Positions 34,650 to 45,988 of a stretch of 64,000 nt of DNA are shown here, one piece after another; the stretch's first letter is position 1, and every line of letters begins with the position of its first letter. The position numbers and the translations under genes were made by a program. The notes below the pieces were generated by a model. The model had not been told where the DNA came from, did no database searches, and saw only the letters and a program-made list of their open reading frames with translations. Location: contig JALIZF010001444.1 in assembly GCA_029948255.1 (NCBI GenBank), positions 62,001-126,000 of the forward strand. The letters run 5' to 3'. Source of the stretch: Telmatactis stephensoni (taxonomy: Eukaryota; Cnidaria; Anthozoa; Actiniaria; Isophelliidae).

Positions 34650-34917
34650 TGTACTCTAATAAATGCACAGATGACGTCAAAATGTGGCGACAACGTAACA
34701 AAAAGGTACGTACGTACGGGTACAATCAAATTTTGACGCCTTTGGGCATCTGTTAGAGTAGACCCAATGAAAAGGAATCTATTTGTTTTATCGAATTCAA
34801 TCAATCTGCAGATTGCGCGTTTGATTCAATGATGTCATCATGCGTGCCGTATACTGTAATTACACATAGCTCTCAACCAATCAGATCGCGCGTAATACAC
34901 CAATTATTATACAAAAG
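34650..34917 (-). mobile_element. CCAAT/CRE-type MITE copy
   Basis: It contains GTACTCTAATAAATGCACAG and ATGACGTCAAAATGTGG. An inverted partner near 34730 is followed by a degenerate first CCAAT block, TGATGTCATCATGCG, AACCAATCAGATCGCGCGTA and the TACACCAATTATTAT end. It is more decayed than the copy near 49 kb. Confidence 0.75.
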
Positions 34918-35562
34918 ACGTTACTGCACAGCAAAGCACGGACTCATTCACGGTAATATGAAATCTTGTATGCGGTACAGACATATATATGGCACTGAAG
35001 AAAGGCACGGATTTCATTGGCTCGAAAGTTTATTTTTTATTTAGTTCTTCCTTCCAATGAAGGCAGGGATCGCGCGACACCACAACAGTCTTTCACCAAT
35101 TACTGTGGGTCCTGTAGTGTAGTAGGACAGATCACACAGTATATCAAGGAGTAAGAATTCAGTCAATTAAAGTTAAAAGATTATTTTACGGATATGTGTT
35201 ACCGAAATCTACTAGCCTACTGCCACTTTGACATGCATTGAATATTATGCTGCAAAAAGCTCGGTCCATATAGCTGCACCCATGCAAACAGCTTGCATTG
35301 ATTTTACAGTTTACTTACCGTATGCATCTGGGTTAGGGAAGCAAAACGATAACGGTACAAGACATATTACCCAGATTAACAAACATGCTGTACTTTTGTT
35401 CATCGTCTGAAAAATTGCAATTAAAAGATATTATCCAATTGATTCTATTTAACATGCATTTAAATTCATGGAGCCGTCTTTTTTCGTGCAACGCATCTCT
35501 ACTGACATGTATCCTTTGTTAATTTCGTTCCAGTTTGCTCATTTGGAATCTTATGTTTGTCT

Positions 35563-35834
35563 CCAAGAGACCATAATACTAAGAAAGCGCGCGAAACTCG
35601 CAGATTGATATCTGCTCGATGTGCTTGGCGCTAAGGTTATTTTTAGTAACAGGAAGTTGAAACCATATATTGCGCAAGCATATAAAAACCGTTTTTCCCC
35701 GGTCCGACAATATATGATAAAATTCCATTGTTTGCGCGCGTGGTGGTGTCAACTTTCTGTTTCTAAAAATAACCTTAAGCGCCAAGCACATCGCGAAGAC
35801 ATTTCGCTCTCTTGGTATTATTATGGTCTCTTGG
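35563..35834. mobile_element. 272-bp foldback MITE with TGTCT target duplication
   Basis: The ends CCAAGAGACCATAATA and TATTATGGTCTCTTGG (one base extra on the right) are inverted. Inner blocks GATGTGCTTGGCGCTAAGG and CCTTAAGCGCCAAGCACATC pair in turn, as do the GTTATTTTTAG parts. TGTCT lies immediately outside at 35558-35562 and 35835-35839. Confidence 0.85.
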
Positions 35835-35839
35835 TGTCT

Positions 35840-38480
35840 CTTGATTTCTCACAAACATACAATAAAACGTATAAGTCCTAATTCTTAGAATTAAGCCAAT
35901 TTCACAACAGTTATCCAAATTAAAAAATATTGCTCCTCCCTTTTCTCCACCCTCCCCGCGCAACTAAATTACTACAGAAAAAATAAATAAAGTTATTCAA
36001 GCCCTGATTTTAATTCAATCGACTATACCTCAAAATTTTCTTATATTTAAGGTCCCCTTCTAAAATGATTTTAACAGGGGTAATATATTGCTCATACGCC
36101 GCCATTTTTCATCTTTGTTTCAGGTCAACGATCGTATGCGGGCTTCGTGAACAAATCAAAACACCAACCGACTTGCATATGTAAATTAATTGGTCGACTT
36201 TTTTAAAATGTACTAAGACACAAACTAGCTATATAAGACACTTGTAATTTTAACAAAAATTGAAGATGGTTTAGCTCTTTCATGGGCAACAGGTATTTCA
36301 TTTTGACTAAGGAATTCTGTTGTCACAACTATAAGGCACCAGTCTGTATAGTAAATTTTTATTGTCCGAAATGAATCAGATTTTAAAATTTGCCACTAAA
36401 CTGAATTAGAGACAATTTTCATCAGAAATAAAAGCTACAAATAATTAAAAAATTGATGCAAAATAGCTACGTAAAATATAACGAAATCATTATTTTAAAT
36501 TCATAATTACACTTAATAACTAAACCTATTTGCTCCTTGAATGAAAGTGAATTTCTTTTTCCATAAAACTCAATTTTACTTATATTACAAAACATTTTAA
36601 AATCAGTTATACTCAATTTCACCTTACCTCTGAATTTAAGAATCACCCTCAAAATCACGCAATGATAGACAAAGAAATAATCTGTTGAAAGCTGCGTTCA
36701 ACAGTTCAAATCAAAGAGCGAAATACAAAGCTACCAGTTATTTTTCAACATAAACATCACTCATAGGACAGGAGTATAATACAAGCACTTGCTAGCCACC
36801 CTATCGTTACCATAGCAACAAGGTCAAAAGAAAAAAAAACCGTTTCTAGTGTTCAATTGGGCTCCTGCTAAAACTAATATAAAATATATCTTTTGTAAAC
36901 ATTAATCAGGGCTGTCAGAGTTTTGCCAATATAGATTTTCACTGGTAGGATAAAAGGCCCGCCACCACGAATTTCAAAAGAGAAGACGGGGTAGTCTTTC
37001 GGGGTAGTCGTGGCTCGAGAGTATACCAACCGAAAGGGTTTGACTAGAAATCAATATAAACGAGATTTAAACCTATATGGATAAGATTAATGGCTAGTCA
37101 ATCCAGAAATCAGATTCAGTTGATCAGAAAAAGTCTTGAAAATATTGACAGTATCCATCTAAAAAGTCAGTGATAAAATAAATTCCGCAAATTCATTACC
37201 TCCAAAAGTACTTGACTTACTTCTGCTGAAAATGAAACTGAAAGGAGAGAATTTGGGGGACCGGGGTTCCTGTGTTTTCGAGAGCATAGGTTCCTGGGAA
37301 CAAGCGCGCGCTCGACAAATGACGTCATAATAGTGTATGTTAATTACTTCATTAGTACAGCGTGAGAAAATGTCGATGGTATAACCGCGAACCGCCAGGA
37401 TAACTGAGCATACTCCACTGAGATCAACAGCACCCGCTGTTGGAAAAGATCCTTGGCTCGATTGCATTGCAAGGAATTTTTTCTCAATGCTGCGTGCAAT
37501 TTCTTTTTTGGTTAACAACATTTAAACGTGGGGTTCTCCTTCCTTCACTCCGTCAAATTCTGGAGTATGGTAAACTTGTTGAGTGCTCTGATTCATTTTC
37601 AATCTTCTCGCGCGTATTTTTCTATTCCATTTCTCTTTAAAGCCTTTTTGTAACCAGTCAACACTTTCTTAATTTTTCCCAGTTTTAGCAAGAGGCAAGT
37701 GTGCACTTCCTTGTTCGGGTAAGCCTTCTGAGCAAGTCAGATGGTGTGCACTGTACGTTGTCTTCAAGTTTATCGGGTGTGTCTTGGCCCAGGATGAAGA
37801 GGTCTTCATGTCATGCCGGGTAGAAAAGACTCATATCATCAAAAATGAATTCTTGTTCTAGTCTTCAAACGTCTCACCCGAAAATCCGGTAAAACCGGTA
37901 AAACCGGTAACATGACGAACTCAGCCCAGGACGAAATCGTCCATGGAAACGCGGCCTTGCACTTTGATAACTTTCACAAGCTACCCACGTAAAACAATGA
38001 ATGTTTCTCTACCTGAACCTCTTACCTTTCAACATTGTGTTTCGCTGTATCAGACAGATTGTGGGTTTTGTTGTTGTTGTTGTTGTAATTGTTGTTGTTG
38101 TTGTTTTGTTTTGTTTTGTTTTATTTTTCACTAGGTGAGTGCCTGTAGAGATGCATGCGGCTCAGCCCCAATAATATCGCACTTTCTTGAATTACGAAAC
38201 TACTCAACTTCAGCCGCAGTATATGTTTCTTAAAACATCGTGTTGATTTGGCTGACATGTTTAGCTGGATAAATTAAAAGTCACAGAAATTAAGAAATTG
38301 GGATATTTTCAGTTCACAACGTATATAGCGACTAACGGAAAATGAAGAGTTTTCACTGGTACGTTGCTGAAAAGTATTTTATACAAAGGTACTAATACGG
38401 TAATCAAGCAGATCGATCTTAATTTATGATACATGGTTTTCATGAACATGAACTGATTATGGCTATGCAATCAACTAACT
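35840..38480. other. Noncoding intergenic region
   Basis: No gene supported. Small features are ACCGGTAAAACCGGTAAAAC at 37894-37913 and a (GTT)n run at 38069-38105. A patch at 37250-37330 (GGTTCCTG, GCGCGCGCTCGAC, TGACGTCAT) resembles 41845-41915 and may be a decayed element pair. Confidence 0.4.
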
Positions 38481-39578
38481 TTATGATAAGACGTCCCTAA
38501 CTTGACTACTTTGTGCACTTGCATCGTTCAGCCTAGCCCATCCTGTGACTATTCCAGTCAGAGTCACCATATTGCAATTAATTTCTTGCGGTGTGTTACC
38601 ATTCACTGATTGTGTTCTACGATAACGTGGACAACAACAGCAAACAAAGGAACGCACGTAACTGAAGAGTTGGCTACGAAATTGGCGGGAAATCGTACCA
38701 TACACAAGTGGATTACAACAACTATGAAAAAGTAAAAGTTCGACTGAAAAGAGGAAAACAACTTTAGCTAATGAGGTATTCTCAAAAACATTCCCACTCA
38801 ACCAAGCAATTTGAAACGGTAACGTCAGGACAGTGTAGAATATGACAATAACAACTGAGACTTTTAACACTTCTTCGTCTTGCTTGCGTTTTCGAGCCAG
38901 TTGGAGATGATTTCCTTGGCCTAGCCCACAATGTGGAATTTGGTGGTGTTTAAGATACAAGACAATTTTAGCATAGCAGATAGTGATAATGATCAATGGA
39001 ATTGGATACTGTACCACGAATAATACCATGGTATAGACTTTGTTTAAGGTGTGTGATGGCCAACTTTCGTAACAATATCCATAATTGAACTGTAGCACCA
39101 TATAGTATGGAATGTAATTGGCGTGAGCCAAAACCCAAATTCCTACGATTGTCCCAAAGATCGATTTTTTCTCCGGTTTAAACTTAAAAGGGTTTACAAT
39201 GGCTCTGAACCTGAAGATTGATATAGCAGTTATCGTGTACATGCTGGCGTTCAAAGAAACAGACTCCATAGGAACCAAGAGCTTACAAGCGAATACGGTT
39301 TTTATGACCCTGCCATATAATAAAATCATATTTACCACAAGGAAGGTCAGATCTGCGATGCTCAAGTTCCCAATGAAGTATTCATAAGGCGGTCTCGTTT
39401 TTGTTTTACGTTGTTTCAAGATGAGAAGGACGACTGAATTTCCAAGGATTCCCACAACAAACACGATGACACGGACTGCAAATCTAACTCTCAATTCCAG
39501 AATTGCTGCTTTGCTGATGAGTCTTTCATCTGTAAGGTTAAACGCGTTACTGCTGTTGTTCCAGACCATTTTTCTCAT
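38481..39578 (-). CDS. Class A (rhodopsin-type) GPCR, intronless
   Basis: A 365-residue seven-helix receptor. TM1 has GILGNSVV (N47 = 1.50). TM2 has NLSIADL (D76 = 2.50). C98 should pair with C169 in the second extracellular loop. TM5 has P194 and Y202, TM6 has TLPF (P254), and TM7 has NPLVY (289-293). N-glycosylation sites near N8 and N14 fit an extracellular N terminus. The E/DRY site at the end of TM3 reads F122-R123-F124, so the acidic residue is lost. A Cys cluster (313-316) could be palmitoylated. It most resembles cnidarian neuropeptide-receptor-like expansions; the ligand is unknown. Met4 (AAAATGG) has a better start context than Met1. Confidence 0.88.
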   Translation of the reverse strand: MRKMVWNNSSNAFNLTDERLISKAAILELRVRFAVRVIVFVVGILGNSVVLLILKQRKTKTRPPYEYFIGNLSIADLTFLVVNMILLYGRVIKTVFACKLLVPMESVSLNASMYTITAISIFRFRAIVNPFKFKPEKKSIFGTIVGIWVLAHANYIPYYMVLQFNYGYCYESWPSHTLNKVYTMVLFVVQYPIPLIIITICYAKIVLYLKHHQIPHCGLGQGNHLQLARKRKQDEEVLKVSVVIVIFYTVLTLPFQIAWLSGNVFENTSLAKVVFLFSVELLLFHSCCNPLVYGTISRQFRSQLFSYVRSFVCCCCPRYRRTQSVNGNTPQEINCNMVTLTGIVTGWARLNDASAQSSQVRDVLS

Positions 39579-40046
39579 ATGTGTTTCGTTTCAATATGAG
39601 CAGCAGCTCGGATTTATTAGTCAAGAGGAAAATTGGATTCCCCCGTTCTCATGCAGTTATTACAAAAGAACATGAGGATTATCAATGTAAGAGCCAACCG
39701 ATGGGTAATATAATTACATGTAAATCGTAAAGAGGATGAAGGCAAACTTAATTTGCTTTCTAATAAAAGCGCACAGTAGCGTAGAGACCAGCTGCTTAAA
39801 CTTATAGCCGTATGGACAATTGTGACAAGTAAAACCCGCAAATAAAAGTGAAACATTTTTTTCTTCGTGAATTGCAGAAATTTACTGAGAATTTCTTTGT
39901 TTAATCAAGATTCTTTGACTGCTGAATTGCACTAAAATTCATATAGTATTGCTTGTAAGATTCTGGAATGATTATGCCGAGCCTTTTAATCATGGAAGTA
40001 ATTACAAGATGTTAAACTGTTTCCTATTTGTTAGTATAGCGCTCCT
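39579..40046. other. Upstream flank of the first GPCR
   Basis: No gene supported. It probably contains the receptor's 5' UTR and promoter on the minus strand. No core promoter motif was recognised. Confidence 0.35.
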
Positions 40047-40177
40047 CATTCATGTGCCAACCAGAGAGTGATTGGCTATTTTTTCAAATTAATAAAGGAA
40101 CGTGTGAAATGTTATTGTGAAAATGGTTAACACATTAGCATTACAATTCGTTTCAGAATTCGTTTGTTAGTAAACAG
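40047..40177 (+). repeat. Dispersed repeat, copy 2 of the pair with 9483-9593
   Basis: It begins CATTCATGTGCCAACCAGAG and carries the same block order as 9483-9593, with a short internal duplication of TTCGTTT near its right end. Confidence 0.75.
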
Positions 40178-40207
40178 TGACAAGCGGCGCCATATCGCCC
40201 TCAGTCA

Positions 40208-40387
40208 ATAAGCCTTTACCTTTATGACGTTCCATACCTCTATCTATACCAGAATCCTCCTCAATAATCTTTCATATTCAAATTTAAAAATCCCTGGAGA
40301 ATACAAACACCGTATTCTTAAATTGATACTCCAAAAGGATTGTGGTATAGAGAGAGGTATGAAACGTCATAATGCTAAAGGCTTATT
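40208..40387. mobile_element. 180-bp MITE with ~50-bp inverted ends
   Basis: AATAAGCCTTTACCTTTATG on the left faces CATAATGCTAAAGGCTTATT on the right. Pairing continues through ACGTT, CATACCTCT and TATACCA on each side. No coding sequence. Confidence 0.85.
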
Positions 40388-40638
40388 CTGTTGCCGACTG
40401 ATAACAGGCCTGATTTGAATACAATTACCACCACAAAACCAGAATTCAATTTGACAAGACAAATGTGAACGCTCATCTATTTACAACGTACAATCATGCA
40501 TTGATCTTTTTTTACAATGATATTTTTTTCCAAAATTAGATACATCTAAATATATCGGACACATAATTTCAGTTTTATACGGTTCATATTAGACTTTTTA
40601 CATAGTACAACAACAAAATTATTATAGATAATCAAACG

Positions 40639-40762
40639 GTCTCGAGTTCAATTTGGAATTAATTTGCACGAGTGTGTTTTTCAAAGATATCAAAATTGTA
40701 CGGAGCCCGTAGGGCGAGTGCAAACACACCAATGCGAATTAATTCCAAATTGAACGAGAAAC
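40639..40762. mobile_element. 124-bp foldback element
   Basis: GAGTTCAATTTGGAATTAAT faces ATTAATTCCAAATTGAAC, then GTGTGTTT faces AAACACAC around a GC-rich centre (GTACGGAGCCCGTAGGGCG). Confidence 0.8.
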
Positions 40763-41385
40763 TGTATAATTACCTTTAATAATATACATGAAAAAAAATT
40801 GAGAAAATAAACGGTGACCTTTTTTTAGAAAAACGAATAAAATCTCGAAAAGAAAACTTTGAGCGCGCGCTCGATCGTTGAGATGTGATGGCGTCAGTAG
40901 CGCGCGCATGGGCAAACGAGTTCTTTAATGAGTGAAAACTCCGTATATGAAATACATGTTAATGTTTACAATAGCAGAATAAGAAAATAATAATAATTTC
41001 AAGCACATTTTTGGAACTGTATATTCATATGTATTTTGCACTGGTGTTACAAATTTTTACACTGGTATTACATTTAAACTGCACTGCTTTCAGACAATCA
41101 ACATCGAGATTTTTTTCATGTAACACAAAATACACTTAATAATATATCTTTGGGATCTAAAATTTGGCTTTAATAATTCACTGATAAAATTTGACTATAA
41201 TAGTTCACTTTTACATTTTTACATTTTGTCCATACATTCTCACACGTGGATATGATGGATTTTGGCATAGATTTTTAAATGCGATGCCAACCTGGACTTC
41301 TTTTTTTGCTATTGTATGTTTTACTTTTTTATAGTACCTAACCGTCGCCTGAAATTCCCAAAGTGCTTCCCTAATCATTGATCTT

Positions 41386-41723
41386 GGGCGCTTTCCATTC
41401 AGCCAAAATTTTCGATATTTTCAGGAAATACCAAATGGAACAAGATTCCGGTAAAAAATTTCGAAAATTTTGGAATACGTACGTTGCGAGTTATTCCTTT
41501 TTTTCTGGAAATTCTGGAATTTTTGAAAAACGACCCTTCCATTTCTAATTTTTTAAGAGTTGTATCGATCCCAGTCTTGCTCAAAAGCTGCTCAAAAGCT
41601 ACAAACAATGGGTCGGCCATTTTGAAAGTGGATTGGGTTGCCTGTGGAAGAAACGTCATCTGAGACCTGTTCCATTCAAAAATTCCGAAAACTCATACCT
41701 GGAATTTTTGATGGAAAGCGCCC
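41386..41723. mobile_element. 338-bp MITE, ends GGGCGCTTTCCAT
   Basis: GGGCGCTTTCCAT at the left end and ATGGAAAGCGCCC at the right end are exact inverses. Inner GGAATTTTTGA-type blocks also face each other. No transposase is encoded. Confidence 0.8.
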
Positions 41724-41994
41724 CTCATATATACGGTTCTCTTTACTATAAAAAAAGAGTGAATAAATGATATACAAGTTTTAATACTACATCTAAATCA
41801 GTGCTCACGATGAACAATTGATAGATAGGCAATGTTGGGCTTCCTGTGCCACGATCCTCGGGAACGCCTGTTTCTGTGCGCGCATATTCAACAACTGACG
41901 TCACAATGAATTTAATAGTAATGGGCTCCTGATTTAATTTATTATTTCAGTTCATTTGCGAACATTTTTGTCGTGTGGATAGCATGAAGTTGGT

Positions 41995-42115
41995 TTGAAT
42001 GCATTTTCTGATTGGCCAATGGAGAACAATAGGATTCAATGTTTTCATTCGCCGTTTTCAAAAGACCATTGTTTTGTAAACCAATCACCGCTCCGCTTCA
42101 AGAGGGCTTCGTGCT
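41995..42115 (+). repeat. Repeat shared with the interior of 48573-48848
   Basis: TTTGAATGCATTTTCTGATT, GGCCAATGGAGAACA, AAAGACCATTGTTTT, AAACCAATCACCGCT and CAAGAGGGCTTCGTGCTGAC occur in order here and at 48670-48793. This copy lacks the CGTGGTATGGACTC ends. Confidence 0.8.
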
Positions 42116-42710
42116 GACCGTTCTCGTGAGTTTATGCTGATATAATCTCTGATCATCGTGCCGTGTTCGCATTTTTAAACATACTTAAAGAAATTCGAAA
42201 TCCTGAAACAGAACTGAGCTGAGAAAAGGAGATTGACTCTTTCTTTCATTTGTGTTATGATCATAATCTTATTTTTCTTTTTTTTCTTAAATTTTTCATT
42301 CACAAACAGACTTTCCCAGTTTTGCTTTCCTATTGCTTATTGCACTTTCTCATTTTCTTAATTTACCATATCTTATACCATTATGCTCTCTATCCACTAA
42401 TTTCTTACTTTTTCAAAATTTATCTATGTTCAAATAATATTATATTCAAGTACCATATCAATGATCCATTCAGTAAATGTTAAGACTACACACAATGTGA
42501 CTTTTATTTTTTGCGACAAACAATATGCGCAACACAGTAGCAATGTGTGCCTACGGCCCTGCAATGTAGTGCGCAATGTAATTGCAGAAAAAGGTATAAA
42601 AGTACAACTCGATCCTAAACCTGAAACTGTTGCGCGCAATTGTTGCAGGCCTGGGGTGGACGTACACACGGTGCAACTCTGTGTTGGGCGAAATTCAAGT
42701 GATGTTGCGG

Positions 42711-42829
42711 ATACCCTGTTTCCAGAGATTATTCTCGTTTTTTTTCCTCTCTCTCTGACTTTTAATCTTTGTTTATCCGGCCGCGAAGCGACGAGACGAT
42801 AAACAAGAAAAGCCTCTGGAACAGGGTAT
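42711..42829. mobile_element. 119-bp inverted-repeat element
   Basis: ATACCCTGTTTCCAGAG on the left faces CTCTGGAACAGGGTAT on the right. The inner GTTTATC and GATAAAC also pair around CCGGCCGCGAAGCG. Adjacent 42525-42700 carries a second, weaker inverted pair (GCGCAACACAG and CTGTGTTGGGC). Confidence 0.75.
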
Positions 42830-42929
42830 GTTGTAGGAAAAGTTACAAGAAAAGATGGACCGTGTAGTGCAGCATTTAGAAAAGGAAATTATAGTAGAAA
42901 GTATTTTGATGCTAGTTTTAATATACTTT

Positions 42930-43255
42930 ATATAATAATTGGCATATTACGCGCGCTCTGATTGGTCGAGCAACCATGTGTGATTAGAGTACACACACAT
43001 AGATGGCGTCATCGAATCTTACGCGCGCTCTGATTGGTTGGAATGTTTCGATAAATATTATATAAAACAGATAGATTCTATTTTTCCGTGCGTCTGTTAC
43101 GTACTCTAATCGATGCACAGAAGATGTCAAAATGTGGTGAGAACAACAGTCACGCCACTCGACTTCCTCTCGTGGCGTACTTTTTTGTTCTCACCACATT
43201 TTGACGTCATCTGTGCATCGATTAGAGTACAGACGCACGAAAAAATGGAATCTAT
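42930..43255 (+). mobile_element. CCAAT/CRE-type MITE, fullest copy
   Basis: It starts ATAATTGGCATATTACGCGC. Two copies of TTACGCGCGCTCTGATTGG are separated by a TTAGAGTACACACACATAG block. A ~180-bp foldback module follows, whose arms contain TCTGT, TACTCTAATCGATGCACAG, ATGTCAAAATGTGGTGAGAA and the inverse. The direct repeats present CCAAT boxes on the opposite strand. Confidence 0.85.
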
Positions 43256-43450
43256 TTTAACCACGCATTTCGAAGTTCTGGAATGTGTTCAATCTATTAA
43301 TATAGTAAAATTCCCGCACAAGCGGACACTTGTCAATTATACCTAAGCAAGGTATTCGTCACAGACAGTGGATTTTGGCACAAAATTAAACAGAAAAGAA
43401 CAGAACATCAGCAGCAACAACAATATTTAAGGGATATAAAACGCGCGCGC

Positions 43451-43598
43451 ATGTCTCTGTACTGTGATATAAACACGATGGAAGATGTAGAGCAAGAGAA
43501 AAGCAAGCTTAGGAACACGAGGCGTAGCCGAGTGTTTCTCTTGCTTTTCGAGTGCTCTACGTATCTTCCAGAGTGTTTTTATCACAGAACAGAGACAT
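43451..43598. mobile_element. 148-bp MITE with ~58-bp arms
   Basis: ATGTCTCTGTACTGTGATAT on the left faces ATCACAGAACAGAGACAT on the right. Pairing continues through AACAC, TGGAAGAT, GTAGAGCA and AAAAGCAAG. The centre is GAGGCGTAGCCGAGTG. A second half-end (CATGTCTCTGTCCTCTGATA) lies at about 43652. Confidence 0.85.
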
Positions 43599-43935
43599 AA
43601 GCGATCGTTTTATATTGCTTTTATAAAATATTTTCGACGTTTTTTGAGCGAGCCATGTCTCTGTCCTCTGATATAAACATGGTAGCCAACCAATCAGCGC
43701 GCACGTTATATCTCAAATATTTTATAAATATATAATATAATATAATATAAATGTAATTCCATTTGTATTTTTCAACTTATAAGTATGGAAACAAACGTTT
43801 ACTTATTATTATTATAGTTATTATTAGCAACAACGGACACAACATAACACTGAGCAAAAGTACGATTCGATCGCGGCCATGCCTCTACTGAGTAGAGTGG
43901 TTCGCCCTCAACAAGTTTATACACTATGCACGCAT

Positions 43936-45045
43936 TCATAAATTAGCCGAATAGCTGACACTTCTCTTGATAGCTCGTTTCTTGGGGTCGAAAATCCCTA
44001 AAGCAAAATCTACTGTTATTTGAGGGGGTTCAATTGGCATTTCTCTAAACGATTCTCTTCTACTACGTTGCCCATATCTCCCCTCTTTTTGACGATCATT
44101 AAGTATTTGTTTTAATTGTCTTTGAATTTCTTTCAGCTGCAATTCCGGAAGAAAAGTGTTCGACTTTCGCACCGGAACAGTAGCTAGTGCCATAGTGGCT
44201 GCGGCCTTGAAACATGGTCTGTTTGGTCTTCGTTTACGAACAGTTTCAGTTTCGTCCTCTTGTGTTTTAGCCGAGTAACTTGTAGTTCCCTTATCAATCT
44301 CACTGGAAACTTTTTGTGTCCGTTTTGGTTGCCTCGATCTCAATTCCGCAAAATTTGGTACAATCAAACTTTTGTCCGTACTTTCATCTTCCAAATCTGA
44401 TGAAGGCGATTCGGAACGTTCTTGTTTTGAATTCATTCCCTCTATGGGATTGATGTAATACTGAGGGGGACAGCTACCAATTTCGTGCAGCCGAACAAAG
44501 AGTCCCTTGCTATCACTTTGTGGAAGTGGCGGACACTTACAGAGCACAATATCACTCAAAGGAGTCATTGATCTTGTTTCTGGTTGGTAAGATTTTGGGT
44601 TCATATAAGTTAACTCAAAGTCCTCTTTGCATTGTTTGCGTATGGTGGCTTTACTGCAAGCTTTACAAAATTGGTTTCCAAGAACTTCGCAGTAGTCTCT
44701 TTCTCTCAAAGCCTTCTTGTCTTTTGTTTCGCTTCTTCGCATCAAATGTCGAGTGCACATCGGTGGTTGGTACCATGAACCGTAGTTTATCCCAAATGTA
44801 ACTCGCTTTGCTTTACTTTCAGAGCGAAATGCTGCTCGTAGTTCATTTAGAGCACTACTTTGAGAGGTTGCTGTCGACCTCTGTTTGTGCTGAGAATAGT
44901 TCAAAACATTCCAACCAAGTTTATTCCTTGTACTTCGAGCTGAGTTTACAGACTGAGCAGATTTTGGAGTTGATGTACTTCGTTCGTAGAAAGAACTTAG
45001 ATTGTCCAGCGAATGAGTTCGTGGCCTTTGTTTAGCAGAAATCAT
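43936..45045 (-). CDS. Unknown Ser/Arg-rich protein, probably disordered
   Basis: A 369-residue intact frame that I do not recognise. It has no signal peptide or membrane segment. The N-terminal 80 residues are Ser/Thr/Arg/Gln-rich. RVTF at 81-84 (KRVTF) fits the RVxF docking motif for protein phosphatase 1, a short motif that also arises by chance. Cys127, Cys130 and Cys139 (FCKACSK, KQC) could form a partial metal site. A basic cluster RKRRPNRP (270-277) may be a nuclear signal. LQLKEIQRQLKQILNDRQKE (302-321) should form an amphipathic helix. The non-repetitive composition and the ATG context (A at -3) argue for a real gene. It may be one exon of a longer gene. Confidence 0.7.
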   Translation of the reverse strand: MISAKQRPRTHSLDNLSSFYERSTSTPKSAQSVNSARSTRNKLGWNVLNYSQHKQRSTATSQSSALNELRAAFRSESKAKRVTFGINYGSWYQPPMCTRHLMRRSETKDKKALRERDYCEVLGNQFCKACSKATIRKQCKEDFELTYMNPKSYQPETRSMTPLSDIVLCKCPPLPQSDSKGLFVRLHEIGSCPPQYYINPIEGMNSKQERSESPSSDLEDESTDKSLIVPNFAELRSRQPKRTQKVSSEIDKGTTSYSAKTQEDETETVRKRRPNRPCFKAAATMALATVPVRKSNTFLPELQLKEIQRQLKQILNDRQKEGRYGQRSRRESFREMPIEPPQITVDFALGIFDPKKRAIKRSVSYSANL

Positions 45046-45988
45046 TGTCTGTTGGTGCCAAGAAGACTTTCATTGAAAAAGTGGCACTATCTTTAAAGCT
45101 CCTCTATTCTTTTCCAACACAACGATACCTTTTGTCAATTACTCTGCACTTACATTGTGAACTGCAAATTGAAATGATTCAGGCTGCATGAACTTTACAC
45201 AGGCTTTTCCGTGAGTTTTGCTACAAAACGAGAACGTTAGTTAAAAACTACCAACAAATTTCCATTCTTGACGGGGTGATGCATTTGTTCACATATAGAA
45301 CAACATTTTTACTTTTCTAACCTGAAAAATCAATACTAATAACTTTCCAATGGTGTTCTAATGAGCCATAACAACGCAATTTCCCGTCTGTTTGTATTTG
45401 TGTTGATATAGAGTGTGTTGGCTTTGTCTCATCCGTGCTTCAACAACGAACCGTTAATTCATTCGGGTTGGTCTCGTGGGAGTCGTTTTACCAAAGATTG
45501 AATAGAAGTTAAGTGCTCTGGATTATAAAATAGGGATTAGTTAAGACTTTTTAATGAGAGTAACTTGAATTGTAGTTATTGTTGACGTTATGGGGAAGGA
45601 TTATCAGAGTTACAACAATATAATGGCAAACACATTTATCAAATATGGCGCGCACTGAGGTTTCAGGCGGTTAACTTTGTCAACAAGCCAATAAATTGTG
45701 TATAACTAATTTATATGATTTAGCCGAGAAACTAAGCTGAAAACTGTTAATTAAACGACTTGAGAAAGTGGGGCTCTAGAGAACGAATATTAAAAGAATA
45801 GATTTAAGTTAAAGTAGCAACAAAGTGTTCGTGAAGTTTGATTGCATCGATGTCTTTTTTCGCAACGTAATAATAGATTACAAAAATTAAAATAAGAAAA
45901 CTGAATTAAAAATTGGTCATGATGGATTTAGCACTGATGGATTTTAGTGCTATGTTATGTATTCACACTCAACCCTCAGATAATACGA
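45046..45988. other. Noncoding intergenic region
   Basis: No gene supported. The first few hundred bases are presumably the upstream flank of the minus-strand 369-residue gene. Confidence 0.4.

Noticed and set aside
37159..37521. 120-codon minus-strand frame
   Set aside because: Part of it falls in a decayed repeat resembling 41845-41915; no family features.
42461..42802. 113-codon plus-strand frame
   Set aside because: It runs across two inverted-repeat elements and has no domain.
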